64,000 nt of DNA, from positions 62,001-126,000 of the forward strand of contig JAYFNB010000018.1 of NCBI GenBank assembly GCA_034933685.1, read 5' to 3'. This DNA is from UBA8514 sp034933685 (lineage in GTDB: Bacteria > Bacillota > Clostridia > Lachnospirales > Anaerotignaceae). Numbering within the stretch: position 1 is the first letter of the stretch; every line of letters starts with the position of its first letter. Positions 1-9,416 of this stretch are shown here, piece after piece. The translations under genes and the position numbers were made by a program. Below the pieces are notes generated by a model. The model worked only from the letters and a program-made list of their open reading frames with translations. It had not been told where the DNA came from and searched no databases.

Positions 1-846
1 ACACAAGACCATTTGGATTACCACAAAACTATGGAAAATTACAAGCTGGCTAAGGCTATGCTTCTTGAAAGGACAAACAAAGCGGTTATCAATATAGACG
101 ACCCAGCAGGAGAATACATGATTAGTGTTTCCAAGGGGAAAGTTATAACAACTGCAATTGAAAAAAACGCTGACTTAAAGGCAGAAAAAATTAAAATAAC
201 TGCCGATGGAGTTAGTTTTGTGTTGGACTACGAAGGTAAAGAATATCCCGTACACTTGAATATTCCAGGCAAGTTCAGCATATACAATGCGTTGGGGTCA
301 ATTGGTGCATGTTTATTTATGGATATTCCTATGGAAACAGTTATTGAAGGAATTGGTGCAATTGCAGGGGTTAAGGGCCGTTTCCAAAGCATAAAAAGTC
401 CAAAAGGTGCTAATGCTGTTGTGGATTATGCCCACACACCAGACAGTTTGGAAAATATACTGAAAACAGCAAAAGAATTTGTTGAGGGACGCATTATTAC
501 AGTATTTGGCTGTGGCGGAGACCGTGACAGAACGAAGAGACCTATTATGGGCGAAATAGCAGGCAAACTTTCAGATTATTGCATTATCACCAGCGATAAT
601 CCTCGTTCAGAAGAGCCAAATGCAATTATTCTGGATGTTGAAGAAGGTACAAAACGCACAAATTGCCCATACGTAAAGATTGTGGACAGGCGTGAGGCAA
701 TATTTACCGCAGTTAAAATGTCACAGAGAGGTGACCTTGTTGTGGTTGCAGGAAAAGGGCATGAAAGCTACCAAATTTTTGCAGACAAAACTATACACTT
801 TGACGACGCAGAGGTTGTAGCGGAGGCCTTTGAGGAGGAGCAATAA
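1..846 (+). CDS. murE: UDP-MurNAc-tripeptide synthetase MurE (5' truncated by window edge)
   Basis: Cytoplasmic Mur ligase that adds the third stem-peptide residue to UDP-MurNAc-dipeptide using ATP. The reading frame is open from base 1 (TQDHLDYH at the edge is the usual mid-protein MurE segment), so the N-terminal and ATP-loop part lies upstream of the window. The visible C-terminal 281 residues include the ligase core (VDYAHTPDSLENIL, FGCGGDRDRTKRP) and the substrate motif DNPR (in SDNPRSEEPN). DNPR in this family marks meso-diaminopimelate as the added amino acid, so the peptidoglycan is predicted to be DAP type. Its stop codon overlaps the murF start by one base (TAATG), which implies translational coupling. 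Confidence 0.95.
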   Translation, partial: TQDHLDYHKTMENYKLAKAMLLERTNKAVINIDDPAGEYMISVSKGKVITTAIEKNADLKAEKIKITADGVSFVLDYEGKEYPVHLNIPGKFSIYNALGSIGACLFMDIPMETVIEGIGAIAGVKGRFQSIKSPKGANAVVDYAHTPDSLENILKTAKEFVEGRIITVFGCGGDRDRTKRPIMGEIAGKLSDYCIITSDNPRSEEPNAIILDVEEGTKRTNCPYVKIVDRREAIFTAVKMSQRGDLVVVAGKGHESYQIFADKTIHFDDAEVVAEAFEEEQ

Positions 847-2213
847 TGAAAGAAATGACATTAGGGGAAATTTGCGACGCAGTAAATGGCAGATTTTTAA
901 AGCCCTGTGACAAAAACTCGAAAACAGAAAAGCTTACAACAGATACAAGAGAAATAGAAAAAGGTTCTCTTTTTATACCACTTAAAGGGGATAATTTTGA
1001 TGGGCACGACTTTATTGAGCAGGCATTTGAAAAAGAAGCATTGTGTTGTTTTAGCGAAATTGAAATTGAATCCAATGGAATAATTATTATTGTAGAGGAT
1101 ACAAGGAAAGCTTTCCGCATGCTTGCAATGTATTATCTTACACTTTTTAATGTGAAGGTTGTTGGTATTACTGGCAGTGTTGGCAAAACAACAACAAAAG
1201 ATATGATAGCCTCTGTTTTGGAGGAAAAATATAAGGTTCTTAAAACACAAGGAAACTTTAACAACGAAATTGGTTTGCCAAAAACCATTTTCAATCTTAA
1301 AGATGACCATGAGGTTGCTGTACTTGAAATGGGAATGAACAGCTTTGGAGAAATACGCAGGTTGTCAGAAATTGCAAAGCCTGATATTGCTGTTATTACC
1401 AATGTTGGGGTATCCCACATAGAAAACCTTGGAAGCCGTGAAGGAATTTTGCAAGCGAAAAGTGAAATTTTTGAATATCTTAAAAAAGATGGTGTTGCTG
1501 TGTTGAATGCCGATAACGATATGATTTCAACTCTGCGAGGAAAGCTTAATTTTAAAACATTTTGGTTTGGTATTGAAAACAAAAGCGATTTTTATGCTGA
1601 AAATATTGTACCAATGGGCTTAGAGGGCATAAAATGTACTATTTTATGCGAGGGTGAAAGGACAGACGTAACAATTCCTGTGCCAGGTGAACATATGGTG
1701 CTTAATGCTCTTTCTGCGGCGGCTGTAGGAAAATCGCTAAACCTTAACATGGAACAAATAAAGCGTGGCATTGAAAATTTTGCGCCAACAGCAATGCGAA
1801 TGGCAGTAAATAAAACGGATTTTGGTTTAACTCTTATTAATGACGCATATAATGCAAACCCAGTATCTATGAAGGCAGCAATTGACGTTTTATGCACAAG
1901 CCAAGGCAGAACTGTTGCTATTTTGGGTGATATGTTTGAGCTTGGTGATTTTGCGCCATCACTACATTATGAAGTTGGTGAATATGCCGCAAAATCGTGT
2001 ATTTTCCTTAGTATATGTATTGGCGAAATCAGTTCAAGAATTTATGACGGAATAAAAGAAAATGGCGGAAATGCTATATATTTTAAGACACAGGAAGAGT
2101 TTTTACAGAGCAATTTAAAAGAAATATTTATAAGCGGTGATACTGTACTAATTAAGGCATCAAGAGGTATGCACTTTGAAAAAACCGCAGAAAAATTACA
2201 AGAGGTGAAATAA
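846..2213 (+). CDS. murF: UDP-MurNAc-tripeptide-D-Ala-D-Ala ligase MurF
   Basis: Adds the D-Ala-D-Ala dipeptide to UDP-MurNAc-tripeptide with ATP, completing the soluble peptidoglycan precursor. The 455-residue length is normal. The ATP loop GSVGKTTTKD lies near residue 110, and the Mur ligase middle domain carries EMGMNSFGEI and NVGVSHIENL. The C-terminal domain holds NDAYNANPVSM and ILGDMFELG, both typical of MurF. It is sandwiched between murE (1-base overlap) and mraY (no gap), so the three are almost certainly one transcript. Confidence 0.96.
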   Translation: MKEMTLGEICDAVNGRFLKPCDKNSKTEKLTTDTREIEKGSLFIPLKGDNFDGHDFIEQAFEKEALCCFSEIEIESNGIIIIVEDTRKAFRMLAMYYLTLFNVKVVGITGSVGKTTTKDMIASVLEEKYKVLKTQGNFNNEIGLPKTIFNLKDDHEVAVLEMGMNSFGEIRRLSEIAKPDIAVITNVGVSHIENLGSREGILQAKSEIFEYLKKDGVAVLNADNDMISTLRGKLNFKTFWFGIENKSDFYAENIVPMGLEGIKCTILCEGERTDVTIPVPGEHMVLNALSAAAVGKSLNLNMEQIKRGIENFAPTAMRMAVNKTDFGLTLINDAYNANPVSMKAAIDVLCTSQGRTVAILGDMFELGDFAPSLHYEVGEYAAKSCIFLSICIGEISSRIYDGIKENGGNAIYFKTQEEFLQSNLKEIFISGDTVLIKASRGMHFEKTAEKLQEVK

Positions 2214-3182
2214 GTGGGTACACTTGAATATTCGGTTTACGCAATAATTATAGCGTTTATACTTGGGCTGATTTTTTGCCCTGTGCTGATTCCAGTTTTG
2301 CACAGGCTAAAATATGGACAGACAGAACGTGAGGACGGACCAGAAAGCCATCTTAAAAAAAGCGGAACACCTACAATGGGTGGTCTTGCTATTTTAGCGT
2401 CTTTTTTTGTTACGTGCTTATTCTTTGCAAAGGGAAATGCAGATGGAATAGCAGTTACCCTTGTTACTATGGGTTTTGGCTTAATCGGCTTCTTAGACGA
2501 CTACATAAAGGTAGTTAAAAAGCGTTCATTAGGGTTAAGGGCATATCAAAAAATATTGTTACAGCTTATAGTTACAGCGGCGTTTGCCATTTATGTATTT
2601 AAAAGAGGTATAGGAACAGGCGTACTTATTCCATTTACAAGTGGGTATCAGTTTGATTTGGGCATTATCTACTGGCCAATGTTTGTTATTGCTGTGCTTG
2701 GCACAGTTAACGGGGTCAATCTTACAGATGGCTTAGATGGTCTTGCCAGTGGAGTTACCCTTATTGTAGCGGCATTTTTTATGATAGTTTCATGGGCTGC
2801 TGGCAGTGGAATAACTATGGTTTGTGGTGCAGTTATTGGCAGTCTTCTAGCATTTCTTATTTTTAATGCATATCCTGCAAGGGTGTTTATGGGCGATACG
2901 GGTTCACTTGCCCTTGGCGGCTTTGTTGCGGCTAGTGCTTTAATTTTGAAGATGCCAATATTTATTATTATTGTAGGTATTATCTATTTTGCCGAAAGCA
3001 TTTCCGTAATGCTTCAGGTTGGATATTATAAACGCACTAAAAAAAGAATTTTTAAAATGGCACCAATACACCATCACTTTGAACTTTGTGGCTGGAGTGA
3101 AACGAAGGTTGTAACAGTATTTTATATTATTACGGCAATTATGTGTCTTGTGGCATTTTTGGGCAGTAAATATATGTTTTAG
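2214..3182 (+). CDS. mraY: phospho-MurNAc-pentapeptide translocase MraY
   Basis: Integral membrane enzyme that transfers phospho-MurNAc-pentapeptide from UDP to undecaprenyl phosphate, forming lipid I. The protein has 322 residues and about ten hydrophobic segments. Family landmarks are GTPTMGG (near 50), FLDDYIK (about 95), NLTDGLDGLASG (about 170), FMGDTGSLALGG (about 225) and the C-terminal HHHFELCGW. It starts with GTG directly after the murF stop, with AGAGGTGAAA as the ribosome site inside murF's last codons. Confidence 0.97.
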   Translation: MGTLEYSVYAIIIAFILGLIFCPVLIPVLHRLKYGQTEREDGPESHLKKSGTPTMGGLAILASFFVTCLFFAKGNADGIAVTLVTMGFGLIGFLDDYIKVVKKRSLGLRAYQKILLQLIVTAAFAIYVFKRGIGTGVLIPFTSGYQFDLGIIYWPMFVIAVLGTVNGVNLTDGLDGLASGVTLIVAAFFMIVSWAAGSGITMVCGAVIGSLLAFLIFNAYPARVFMGDTGSLALGGFVAASALILKMPIFIIIVGIIYFAESISVMLQVGYYKRTKKRIFKMAPIHHHFELCGWSETKVVTVFYIITAIMCLVAFLGSKYMF

Positions 3183-3197
3183 GAAGAAGGATTTAAA

Positions 3198-4547
3198 ATG
3201 GATTTTAATGGTAAAAAGATATTGGTTTGTGGAATGGCGAAAAGCGGAATTTCTGCAGCAATGCTTGTAAATAGCCTGGGTGCAGAGGTAATTTTGCAGG
3301 ATATTAAGAAAAAAGAAGATATGGGTGATGTGTCATATATCGAAAATTCAGGTATTAAAATATATGACGGCAAAAATCCAGATGAAATTATAGAAGACAT
3401 GGACTTAGTTGTAGTTAGTCCTGGTATACCTACTAGCCTAAGTTTTTTTGAAGTTGCCCAAAAGGCTGGGGTTAAAATAATAAGTGAGGTAGAACTTAGC
3501 TACATTGTTACACCATGCCCAATTATTGCCATAACTGGTACTAATGGCAAAACAACAACAACTGCCCTTACAGGTGAAATAATTAAAAAGAAATATCCTA
3601 AGGCGGCGGTTGTCGGAAACATTGGTGTGCCTTACTCTGGCGAGGTACAGCGTCTTAGTGCTGATGACTACGTAGTAGCGGAAATCAGCAGTTTTCAAAT
3701 GGAAACTTCTGATAAATTTCACCCTCACATCAGCGCAGTTTTAAACATCACTCCAGACCATTTAGATAGACACAAAACAGTTGAAAATTATATGCATATG
3801 AAAGAAAAGGTGTTTGCAAATCAAACTGCCGAGGATTTCGTTATCTTAAACTATGATGATGAATCAACAAGAAAAATGGCAGCAAAAACTAAGGCAAAAA
3901 CCTTCTTTTTTAGTAGCTCAAAAGCAATTGATGAAGGCATATATTTAAAGGAAAACGATATAATTGTAAAATGGGGAACCTTTAACGAAACCGTAGTTCC
4001 TGTAAACGACCTTAAAATACTTGGCACACATAACTACGAAAATGTTATGGCGGCTGTTGCTATTTCAATTTGTGCAGGAGTTAGCATGACGGATATTGTT
4101 AGCACCCTAAAGGAATTTGGCGGAGTGGAGCACCGAATTGAATTTGTTAAAACTGTTGATGGGGTTGACTATTATAACGATAGTAAAGGAACAAATACCG
4201 ATGCGGCAATAAGAGGTATTATGGCCATGAAAAAGCCTTGTGTACTTATTGGCGGCGGTTATGATAAAGGCTCTGAATATGATGAATGGGTTGAAAAATT
4301 TGACGGCAGAGTAAAGCACCTTGTGCTTATTGGCAAAACGGCTGAAAAGATAGAAGAATGCTGTAAGAAGTATGACTTTAACAAAATTTCCAAATGTGAA
4401 ACTTTTCAAGAAGCAGTTAACCTTTGCAAAACACTGGCTGTTAATGGAGATTGCGTATTGCTTTCACCAGCATGTGCAAGTTGGGATATGTTTAACAGTT
4501 ATGAACAGCGAGGCGAGATTTTCAAAGAAATAGTGGAAGGCTTTTAG
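3198..4547 (+). CDS. murD: UDP-MurNAc-L-alanine:D-glutamate ligase MurD
   Basis: Adds D-glutamate to UDP-MurNAc-L-Ala in the cytoplasm. The protein has 449 residues. It has an N-terminal Rossmann-like UDP-binding domain, the ATP loop TGTNGKTTTT near residue 113, the central NITPDHLDRH, and C-terminal NDSKGTNTDA followed by GGYDKGSEYD, the classic MurD set. The start ATG sits 16 bases after the mraY stop with GGAAGAAGG upstream. It is part of the murE-ftsW operon. Confidence 0.96.
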   Translation: MDFNGKKILVCGMAKSGISAAMLVNSLGAEVILQDIKKKEDMGDVSYIENSGIKIYDGKNPDEIIEDMDLVVVSPGIPTSLSFFEVAQKAGVKIISEVELSYIVTPCPIIAITGTNGKTTTTALTGEIIKKKYPKAAVVGNIGVPYSGEVQRLSADDYVVAEISSFQMETSDKFHPHISAVLNITPDHLDRHKTVENYMHMKEKVFANQTAEDFVILNYDDESTRKMAAKTKAKTFFFSSSKAIDEGIYLKENDIIVKWGTFNETVVPVNDLKILGTHNYENVMAAVAISICAGVSMTDIVSTLKEFGGVEHRIEFVKTVDGVDYYNDSKGTNTDAAIRGIMAMKKPCVLIGGGYDKGSEYDEWVEKFDGRVKHLVLIGKTAEKIEECCKKYDFNKISKCETFQEAVNLCKTLAVNGDCVLLSPACASWDMFNSYEQRGEIFKEIVEGF

Positions 4548-4577
4548 AAAATTAAACCTTGGAGGAGGTGAGGGCCA

Positions 4578-5840
4578 ATGGCTTACAATGGGGATGGAAG
4601 TATAAATAACAATACTAGAAGTTTGAGAAGAGAAAGAGAATACAGAGAGCAAAAAAAGAGTAGCAATCCTGCTAGAAAAAAAACCAATAGTCCTGTTATG
4701 CGGGAAAAACCAATAAATGTTAGGCGGAAAAAGAAGAAGGTAATTGCGGGAAGCTTTGATTTTACATTGTTGTTTGTAATTATACTTTTAATACTTTTTG
4801 GTATTGTTATGGTTTTCAGCTCTAGCTACTATTATGCCCTTACAAATGTGAAGTTTGATAACAACATGTATTACTTTGTTGAAAGACAGGCAATTTGGAG
4901 TATTATTGGACTTGGTGCTATGGCATTTTTTATCAACTTTCCCTATAAATACATAAAAAATTTCACGTTTATGGCTTACGTAATAACCATTATATGCCTG
5001 ATTATTGTTCTTTTTGTAGGTGATAAAATCAATGGTTCAAGAAGATGGCTTGGTTTTGGTAATATTGGTTTTCAGCCATCAGAGGTTGCTAAGCTTGTTG
5101 TAATTTTACATCTTTCAAATTATATTTCATCAAACAAAGGAATTTTAGGTACGCTTAAAGGATTCATTAGGTGTGTACTCATTTTGGGAATTCCGGTGGT
5201 TCTCGTTGGCATTGCAAACCTTAGTACAGCTATAGTTATAGCTGGTATAGGCGTTTGCATAATGTTTGTAGCAAGCCCAAAGGTATGGTACTTTTTTGCG
5301 GCGGCAATTCCAGCAGGAGCACTTGGCGTTGTGGCGGTGTCTTTACCACAGTTTGCCTACCGTTTTGACCGAATTAAGTATTGGCGGGATCCGTTTTTGG
5401 ACCCTACTGATAAGGGATTTCAGATAATCCAGTCGCTTTTTGCTGTTGCGAGCGGTGGTTTTTTTGGTCTTGGCCTTGGCCAAAGCCGACAAAAAACATA
5501 TGTACCTGAACCGTACAATGATATTATTTTTGCCATAATATGTGAGGAGCTAGGTATGTTTGGTGCTATAGTCGTAATTGGATTATTCATGACTCTTATT
5601 TGGCGCGGAATAAAAATTGCTATGAATTCTAATGATATGTTTGGTTGCCTTACCGCAACAGGAATAGTAGGTCTTATTGGTATTCAAGTTATAATCAATA
5701 TTTCCGTTGCTACAAACACAATGCCTAACACAGGAATGGCATTACCTTTTATCAGTTATGGCGGTTCAGCTTTGGTATTTACGCTGTCGGCAATGGGAAT
5801 TTTACTTAATATTTCAAAATTTCAGAAAAACCGTGAATAA
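4578..5840 (+). CDS. ftsW: FtsW/SpoVE-type SEDS peptidoglycan glycosyltransferase
   Basis: Polytopic SEDS protein that polymerises lipid II at the septum together with a class B PBP. After a strongly basic, disordered cytoplasmic N-terminus of about 60 residues (RKKKK at about 50-54) there are around ten membrane segments. SEDS landmarks are NGSRRWLG, GFQPSEVAKL, RDPFLDPTDKGFQ, PEPYNDIIFA and the C-terminal LPFISYGGSAL. A strong GGAGGAGGTGAGG ribosome site precedes the ATG. Position after murD fits FtsW or SpoVE; sequence alone does not separate them. Unusually, no murG follows. Confidence 0.93.
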   Translation: MAYNGDGSINNNTRSLRREREYREQKKSSNPARKKTNSPVMREKPINVRRKKKKVIAGSFDFTLLFVIILLILFGIVMVFSSSYYYALTNVKFDNNMYYFVERQAIWSIIGLGAMAFFINFPYKYIKNFTFMAYVITIICLIIVLFVGDKINGSRRWLGFGNIGFQPSEVAKLVVILHLSNYISSNKGILGTLKGFIRCVLILGIPVVLVGIANLSTAIVIAGIGVCIMFVASPKVWYFFAAAIPAGALGVVAVSLPQFAYRFDRIKYWRDPFLDPTDKGFQIIQSLFAVASGGFFGLGLGQSRQKTYVPEPYNDIIFAIICEELGMFGAIVVIGLFMTLIWRGIKIAMNSNDMFGCLTATGIVGLIGIQVIINISVATNTMPNTGMALPFISYGGSALVFTLSAMGILLNISKFQKNRE

Positions 5841-5845
5841 ACTCC

Positions 5846-5874
5846 TTGACAAAACCAAATTGGTCTAATAAAAT
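5846..5874 (+). promoter_or_regulatory. Promoter of the T-box/valS transcript
   Basis: TTGACA (5846-5851), 17-base spacer, TAAAAT (5869-5874). It begins five bases after the ftsW stop codon, so valS is probably transcribed independently of the cell-wall cluster. Confidence 0.85.
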
Positions 5875-5884
5875 TATACAATAT

Positions 5885-6124
5885 TGCAAAAGATGATGAA
5901 CAAGAGGAGTAGGCATATTATACTTAAAGAGAGGAAAACTCTGAGGCTGAAAGGTTTTCTAAGGTTATAACTGCTGAAGGTAGCTTGGGAATTGATGAAC
6001 TGAAAAGAAAAGTAGGTGCATACGGGTGGCTTCGTTAAAGGCTTAAAGTGTCTGCATTTTTGGCAGAAATTAAGGTGGTACCACGAGCTTTCGTCCTTTT
6101 GTTGGATGGAAGCTCTTTTTTATT
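5885..6124 (+). promoter_or_regulatory. T-box leader (tRNA-Val sensing) of valS
   Basis: A T-box RNA binds its cognate tRNA and opens a terminator when that tRNA is uncharged. The diagnostic T-box sequence AAGGTGGTACCACG lies at 6072-6085; its TGGT would pair with a tRNA ending ACCA, whose discriminator A is usual for tRNA-Val. Upstream are AGAGAGG and GGCTGAAAGG elements expected in stem I. A GTA valine codon at 5980-5982 (in GAAGGTAGC) is the likely specifier. The stem I fold was not computed, so the specifier is less certain than the T-box itself. The terminator is listed separately. Confidence 0.9.
6085..6121 (+). terminator. T-box regulated terminator before valS
   Basis: GAGCTTTCGTCC (6085-6096) pairs over all 12 positions, with two G-U pairs, with GGATGGAAGCTC (6104-6115) and is followed by six T. 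The 5' arm overlaps the end of the T-box sequence, so the antiterminator and the terminator exclude each other. Confidence 0.9.
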
Positions 6125-6218
6125 TTAATACAGTATGCTTTAAAGTTCAGTTTATCTGTTTAAAGGCTAGAATATCAATGCCTTATGGTGTTAAAAGAAT
6201 GATTTAGGAGGAACAAAA

Positions 6219-8852
6219 ATGATTAAAGAACTTGAAAAGGTTTATGACCCGTCAGTTGTGGAAGAACGCCTTTACAGTACATGGCTTGAAAAAAAGTATT
6301 TCCACACAGAGGTTGATAAAAGTAAGAAACCCTTTACCATAGTAATGCCACCACCCAATATTACAGGTCAGCTCCACATGGGACATGCACTGGATAATAC
6401 TATTCAGGATATTCTTATACGTTGGAAAAGAATGGCTGGATACAACGCACTTTGGGTGCCTGGTATTGACCACGCAAGTATTTCTACCGAGCTTAAGGTA
6501 GTTGAAAAAATGGCAAATGAGGGACTTAAAAAAGATGATGTTGGTCGTGAAGGATTCCTTGAACGTGCATGGCAGTGGAAAGAGGAATATGGCGGAATTA
6601 TATTAAATCAGCTTAGAAAAATGGGCAGCAGTTGTGACTGGGATAGAGTTCGTTTCACAATGGACGAAGGTTGCAGTGATGCTGTGCTTGAAGTTTTTAC
6701 ACGTCTTTACAGTGAGGGACTTATTTACAGAGGGGAAAAGCTTGTAAACTGGTGCCCAAAATGTATGACAACAATATCTGACGCTGAGGTTAACCATATT
6801 GATAAAGCTGGTCATTTTTGGCACATTAAATATCCCATAGCGGGCACAAATGAATTTTTACAGTTAGCTACAACAAGACCAGAAACAATGCTTGGCGATA
6901 CCGCTATTGCTGTTCACCCAGAGGACGAAAGATATCAGCATTTGATAGGTAAAACTTGTATTCTTCCATTGGTTGGCAGAGAAATACCAATTATTGCAGA
7001 TAAATACGTTGAAAAAGACTTTGGAACGGGTGTTGTTAAAATTACCCCTGCCCATGACCCTAACGATTTTGAAGTTGGCGTGCGCCACAATTTACCAAGA
7101 ATAAACGTAATGAACGATGACGGCACAATGAACGAAAATGCTGGAAAATATCAAGGACTTGACCGTTACGAAGCAAGAAAGATAATGGTTAAGGAACTGG
7201 AGGAGCAAGGCCTGCTTGTAAAGGTTGAAGATATTACCCACGCTGTTGGTGTGCATGAGCGTTGTAATGTGGTTGTTGAACCATTAATTAAATTACAGTG
7301 GTTTGTTAAAATGGAGGAAATGGCAAAGCCGGCTATAGATGCATACAAAAATAAAGAGCTTAATATCATTCCAGACCGTTTTGGCAAGGTATATCTTCAT
7401 TGGCTAGAAAATATTCGTGACTGGTGCATTTCCCGTCAGCTTTGGTGGGGACACAGAATACCTGCATATTACTGCCAAGAATGTGGGCATATTGAAGTAA
7501 GCAAGACTTCACCAGAAAAATGCAGTAAGTGTGGAAGTACAAACCTTAAACAGGACGAGGATACCTTGGATACATGGTTCTCAAGTGCCCTTTGGCCATT
7601 TTCAACATTGGGTTGGCCTGAAAATACAGCGGAGCTTGAGCAGTTCTACCCTACAAGTGTACTGGTTACTGCTTATGATATTATCTTCTTCTGGGTTATA
7701 AGAATGGTATTTTCCGGTTGTAAACAAATGGGTGAAATTCCATTTAAGGATGTATTTATACATGGGCTTATACGTGACGACCAAGGAAGAAAATTCTCTA
7801 AATCCCTTGGAAACGGCATTGACCCGCTTGAAGTTATTGACAAATATGGTGCTGATGCATTAAGACTTATGTTGATTACAGGCAATGCACCTGGTAACGA
7901 TATGCGTTTTTATTGGGAAAGACTGGATGCAAGCCGTAACTTTGGAAACAAATTATGGAATGCATCAAGATTTGTATTAATGAACCTTGAAGAGGATGAG
8001 AATGACGACTTACTTCTGCTTACATCTGCAGACAAATGGATTATAAGCAAGGTGAACACTCTTGCAAAAGAAGTTAGTGATAATATGAATAACTACGAGC
8101 TGGGTCTTGCTGTTGATAAAATACACAACTTCCTTTGGGATGAATACTGCGACTGGTACATTGAAATGGTTAAGCCTCGTCTTTACAACAAAGAAGATAA
8201 AACAAGAAAAGCGGCACTTTGGACGCTTAAAGAGGTGCTTAAAAATGCTCTTAAACTTCTTCACCCATACATGCCATTTATTACCGAGGAAATATTTATG
8301 CACCTTCAAAGTGACGAAGAAAGCATTATGATAAGCAAATGGCCTGAATTTAGGGAAGAATGGAATTTTAAGGAAAACGAAGAAGAAATTGACCAAATTA
8401 AAGAAGCGGTTAGAAGCATAAGAAATATTCGTGCAGAAATGAATGTTGTGCCATCAAAGAAAGCAAAGGTTTTTGTTGTAAGTGATGACGAATATACAAG
8501 AACAATTTTTGAACGCAGTGAAGTTTTCCTAAAAACCCTTGCCTATGCCAGCGAGTTAAGTGTTCAGGACAACAAGGATTCCATAGGTGACGACGCAGTA
8601 AGTTGCGTTATACACAATGCGGTAATTTATATGCCTTTTGCTGAACTTGTGGACATTGCAAAAGAAATTGAACGACTTAGCAAGGAAAAGGGAAAAATGC
8701 TGAAAGAAATTGAGCGAGTTGAAAAGAAATTAAGTAATCAAGGCTTTGTTGCAAAAGCTCCACAAAGTGTAATTGATGAGGAAAAAGCAAAAGAGGATAA
8801 ATACAGAGCAATGCTTAAGCAGATTGAAGAAAGACTTGAGCAGATGAAATAA
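6219..8852 (+). CDS. valS: Valyl-tRNA synthetase
   Basis: Class I aminoacyl-tRNA synthetase charging tRNA-Val. The protein has 877 residues, the normal size. The HIGH-type motif reads HMGH (near residue 53, in PPPNITGQLHMGHALD) and the second signature is KFSKSLGN (about 525). The editing domain follows at roughly 200-340 (TTRPETMLGD). A CxxC...CxxC knuckle (CQECGH and CSKCGS, about 422-445) probably binds zinc. The C-terminal coiled-coil arm (about 810-877) is characteristic of ValRS. The ribosome site AGGAGGAAC is ideal. Expression is governed by the T-box upstream. Confidence 0.98.
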   Translation: MIKELEKVYDPSVVEERLYSTWLEKKYFHTEVDKSKKPFTIVMPPPNITGQLHMGHALDNTIQDILIRWKRMAGYNALWVPGIDHASISTELKVVEKMANEGLKKDDVGREGFLERAWQWKEEYGGIILNQLRKMGSSCDWDRVRFTMDEGCSDAVLEVFTRLYSEGLIYRGEKLVNWCPKCMTTISDAEVNHIDKAGHFWHIKYPIAGTNEFLQLATTRPETMLGDTAIAVHPEDERYQHLIGKTCILPLVGREIPIIADKYVEKDFGTGVVKITPAHDPNDFEVGVRHNLPRINVMNDDGTMNENAGKYQGLDRYEARKIMVKELEEQGLLVKVEDITHAVGVHERCNVVVEPLIKLQWFVKMEEMAKPAIDAYKNKELNIIPDRFGKVYLHWLENIRDWCISRQLWWGHRIPAYYCQECGHIEVSKTSPEKCSKCGSTNLKQDEDTLDTWFSSALWPFSTLGWPENTAELEQFYPTSVLVTAYDIIFFWVIRMVFSGCKQMGEIPFKDVFIHGLIRDDQGRKFSKSLGNGIDPLEVIDKYGADALRLMLITGNAPGNDMRFYWERLDASRNFGNKLWNASRFVLMNLEEDENDDLLLLTSADKWIISKVNTLAKEVSDNMNNYELGLAVDKIHNFLWDEYCDWYIEMVKPRLYNKEDKTRKAALWTLKEVLKNALKLLHPYMPFITEEIFMHLQSDEESIMISKWPEFREEWNFKENEEEIDQIKEAVRSIRNIRAEMNVVPSKKAKVFVVSDDEYTRTIFERSEVFLKTLAYASELSVQDNKDSIGDDAVSCVIHNAVIYMPFAELVDIAKEIERLSKEKGKMLKEIERVEKKLSNQGFVAKAPQSVIDEEKAKEDKYRAMLKQIEERLEQMK

Positions 8853-8884
8853 TTGAACTTAACTTGAGTTTAGGAGGAAAAAAC

Positions 8885-9352
8885 ATGAGGAGAAAAGACA
8901 GAGAAGTGACAGAGATAAAGCAGTTACTGGAAATTATAGACTGTTGCAAGGTATGCAGAATTGCTATGCAGGATATGGATGGTCTTTACATTGTTCCACT
9001 AAACTTTGGTTACGAATATAAAGATGGAACTTTAACACTTTATTTCCACAGTGCAAAAGAGGGAAGAAAAATAAATGCCATTGCAGAAAATAGCAGTGTA
9101 TGTTTTGAAATGGATTGCGAGCATAAGTTAATTGAAGCAGATGAAGCCTGTGAATATGCATATTCCTTTAAAAGCATAATTGGAAACGGTTATACCACAA
9201 TGGTGGAGGATTCAGAAGAAAAGAAGAAAGCACTTTCATTGCTTATGTTACACCAAACAGGAAAAGAGTTCGCTTTCAACGAAAAAATGGCAGACGCTGT
9301 TGCAGTTTTTAAGGTTACTGCGACATCCTTTACAGGAAAGTATCATAAGTAA
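8885..9352 (+). CDS. Pyridoxamine 5'-phosphate oxidase-like flavin-binding protein (NimA-like)
   Basis: Small split-barrel protein of 155 residues resembling the pyridoxamine-phosphate-oxidase/NimA superfamily, which binds FMN and often acts on nitro compounds or other reducible substrates. Visible family features are an N-terminal helix, YIVPLNFGYEY, LYFHSAKEGRKINAI (the FMN phosphate-binding stretch) and CFEMD. The ATG at 8885 is chosen because AGGAGG stands eight bases before it; an upstream in-frame TTG at 8864 would place the ribosome site inside the gene. It lies 32 bases after valS and may be read from the same transcript. The substrate is unknown. Confidence 0.82.
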   Translation: MRRKDREVTEIKQLLEIIDCCKVCRIAMQDMDGLYIVPLNFGYEYKDGTLTLYFHSAKEGRKINAIAENSSVCFEMDCEHKLIEADEACEYAYSFKSIIGNGYTTMVEDSEEKKKALSLLMLHQTGKEFAFNEKMADAVAVFKVTATSFTGKYHK

Positions 9353-9372
9353 ATTTGTTTTCGGTAGGCAAA

Positions 9373-9410
9373 AAAGAGATACTCAGATGATTTTATCTGG
9401 GTATCTCTTT
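9373..9410. terminator. Bidirectional terminator between convergent genes
   Basis: AAAGAGATACTCAGAT (9373-9388) pairs with ATCTGGGTATCTCTTT downstream: 16 base pairs with one G-U. It has A-rich and T-rich flanks on both sides, so it can serve the flavin protein on the plus strand and the His-rich gene on the minus strand. Confidence 0.85.
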
Positions 9411-9416
9411 TATTAT

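Noticed and set aside
6016..6207. 63-codon plus-strand ORF before valS
   Set aside because: It lies across the T-box and its terminator, has no ribosome site, and its content is explained by the RNA structure.
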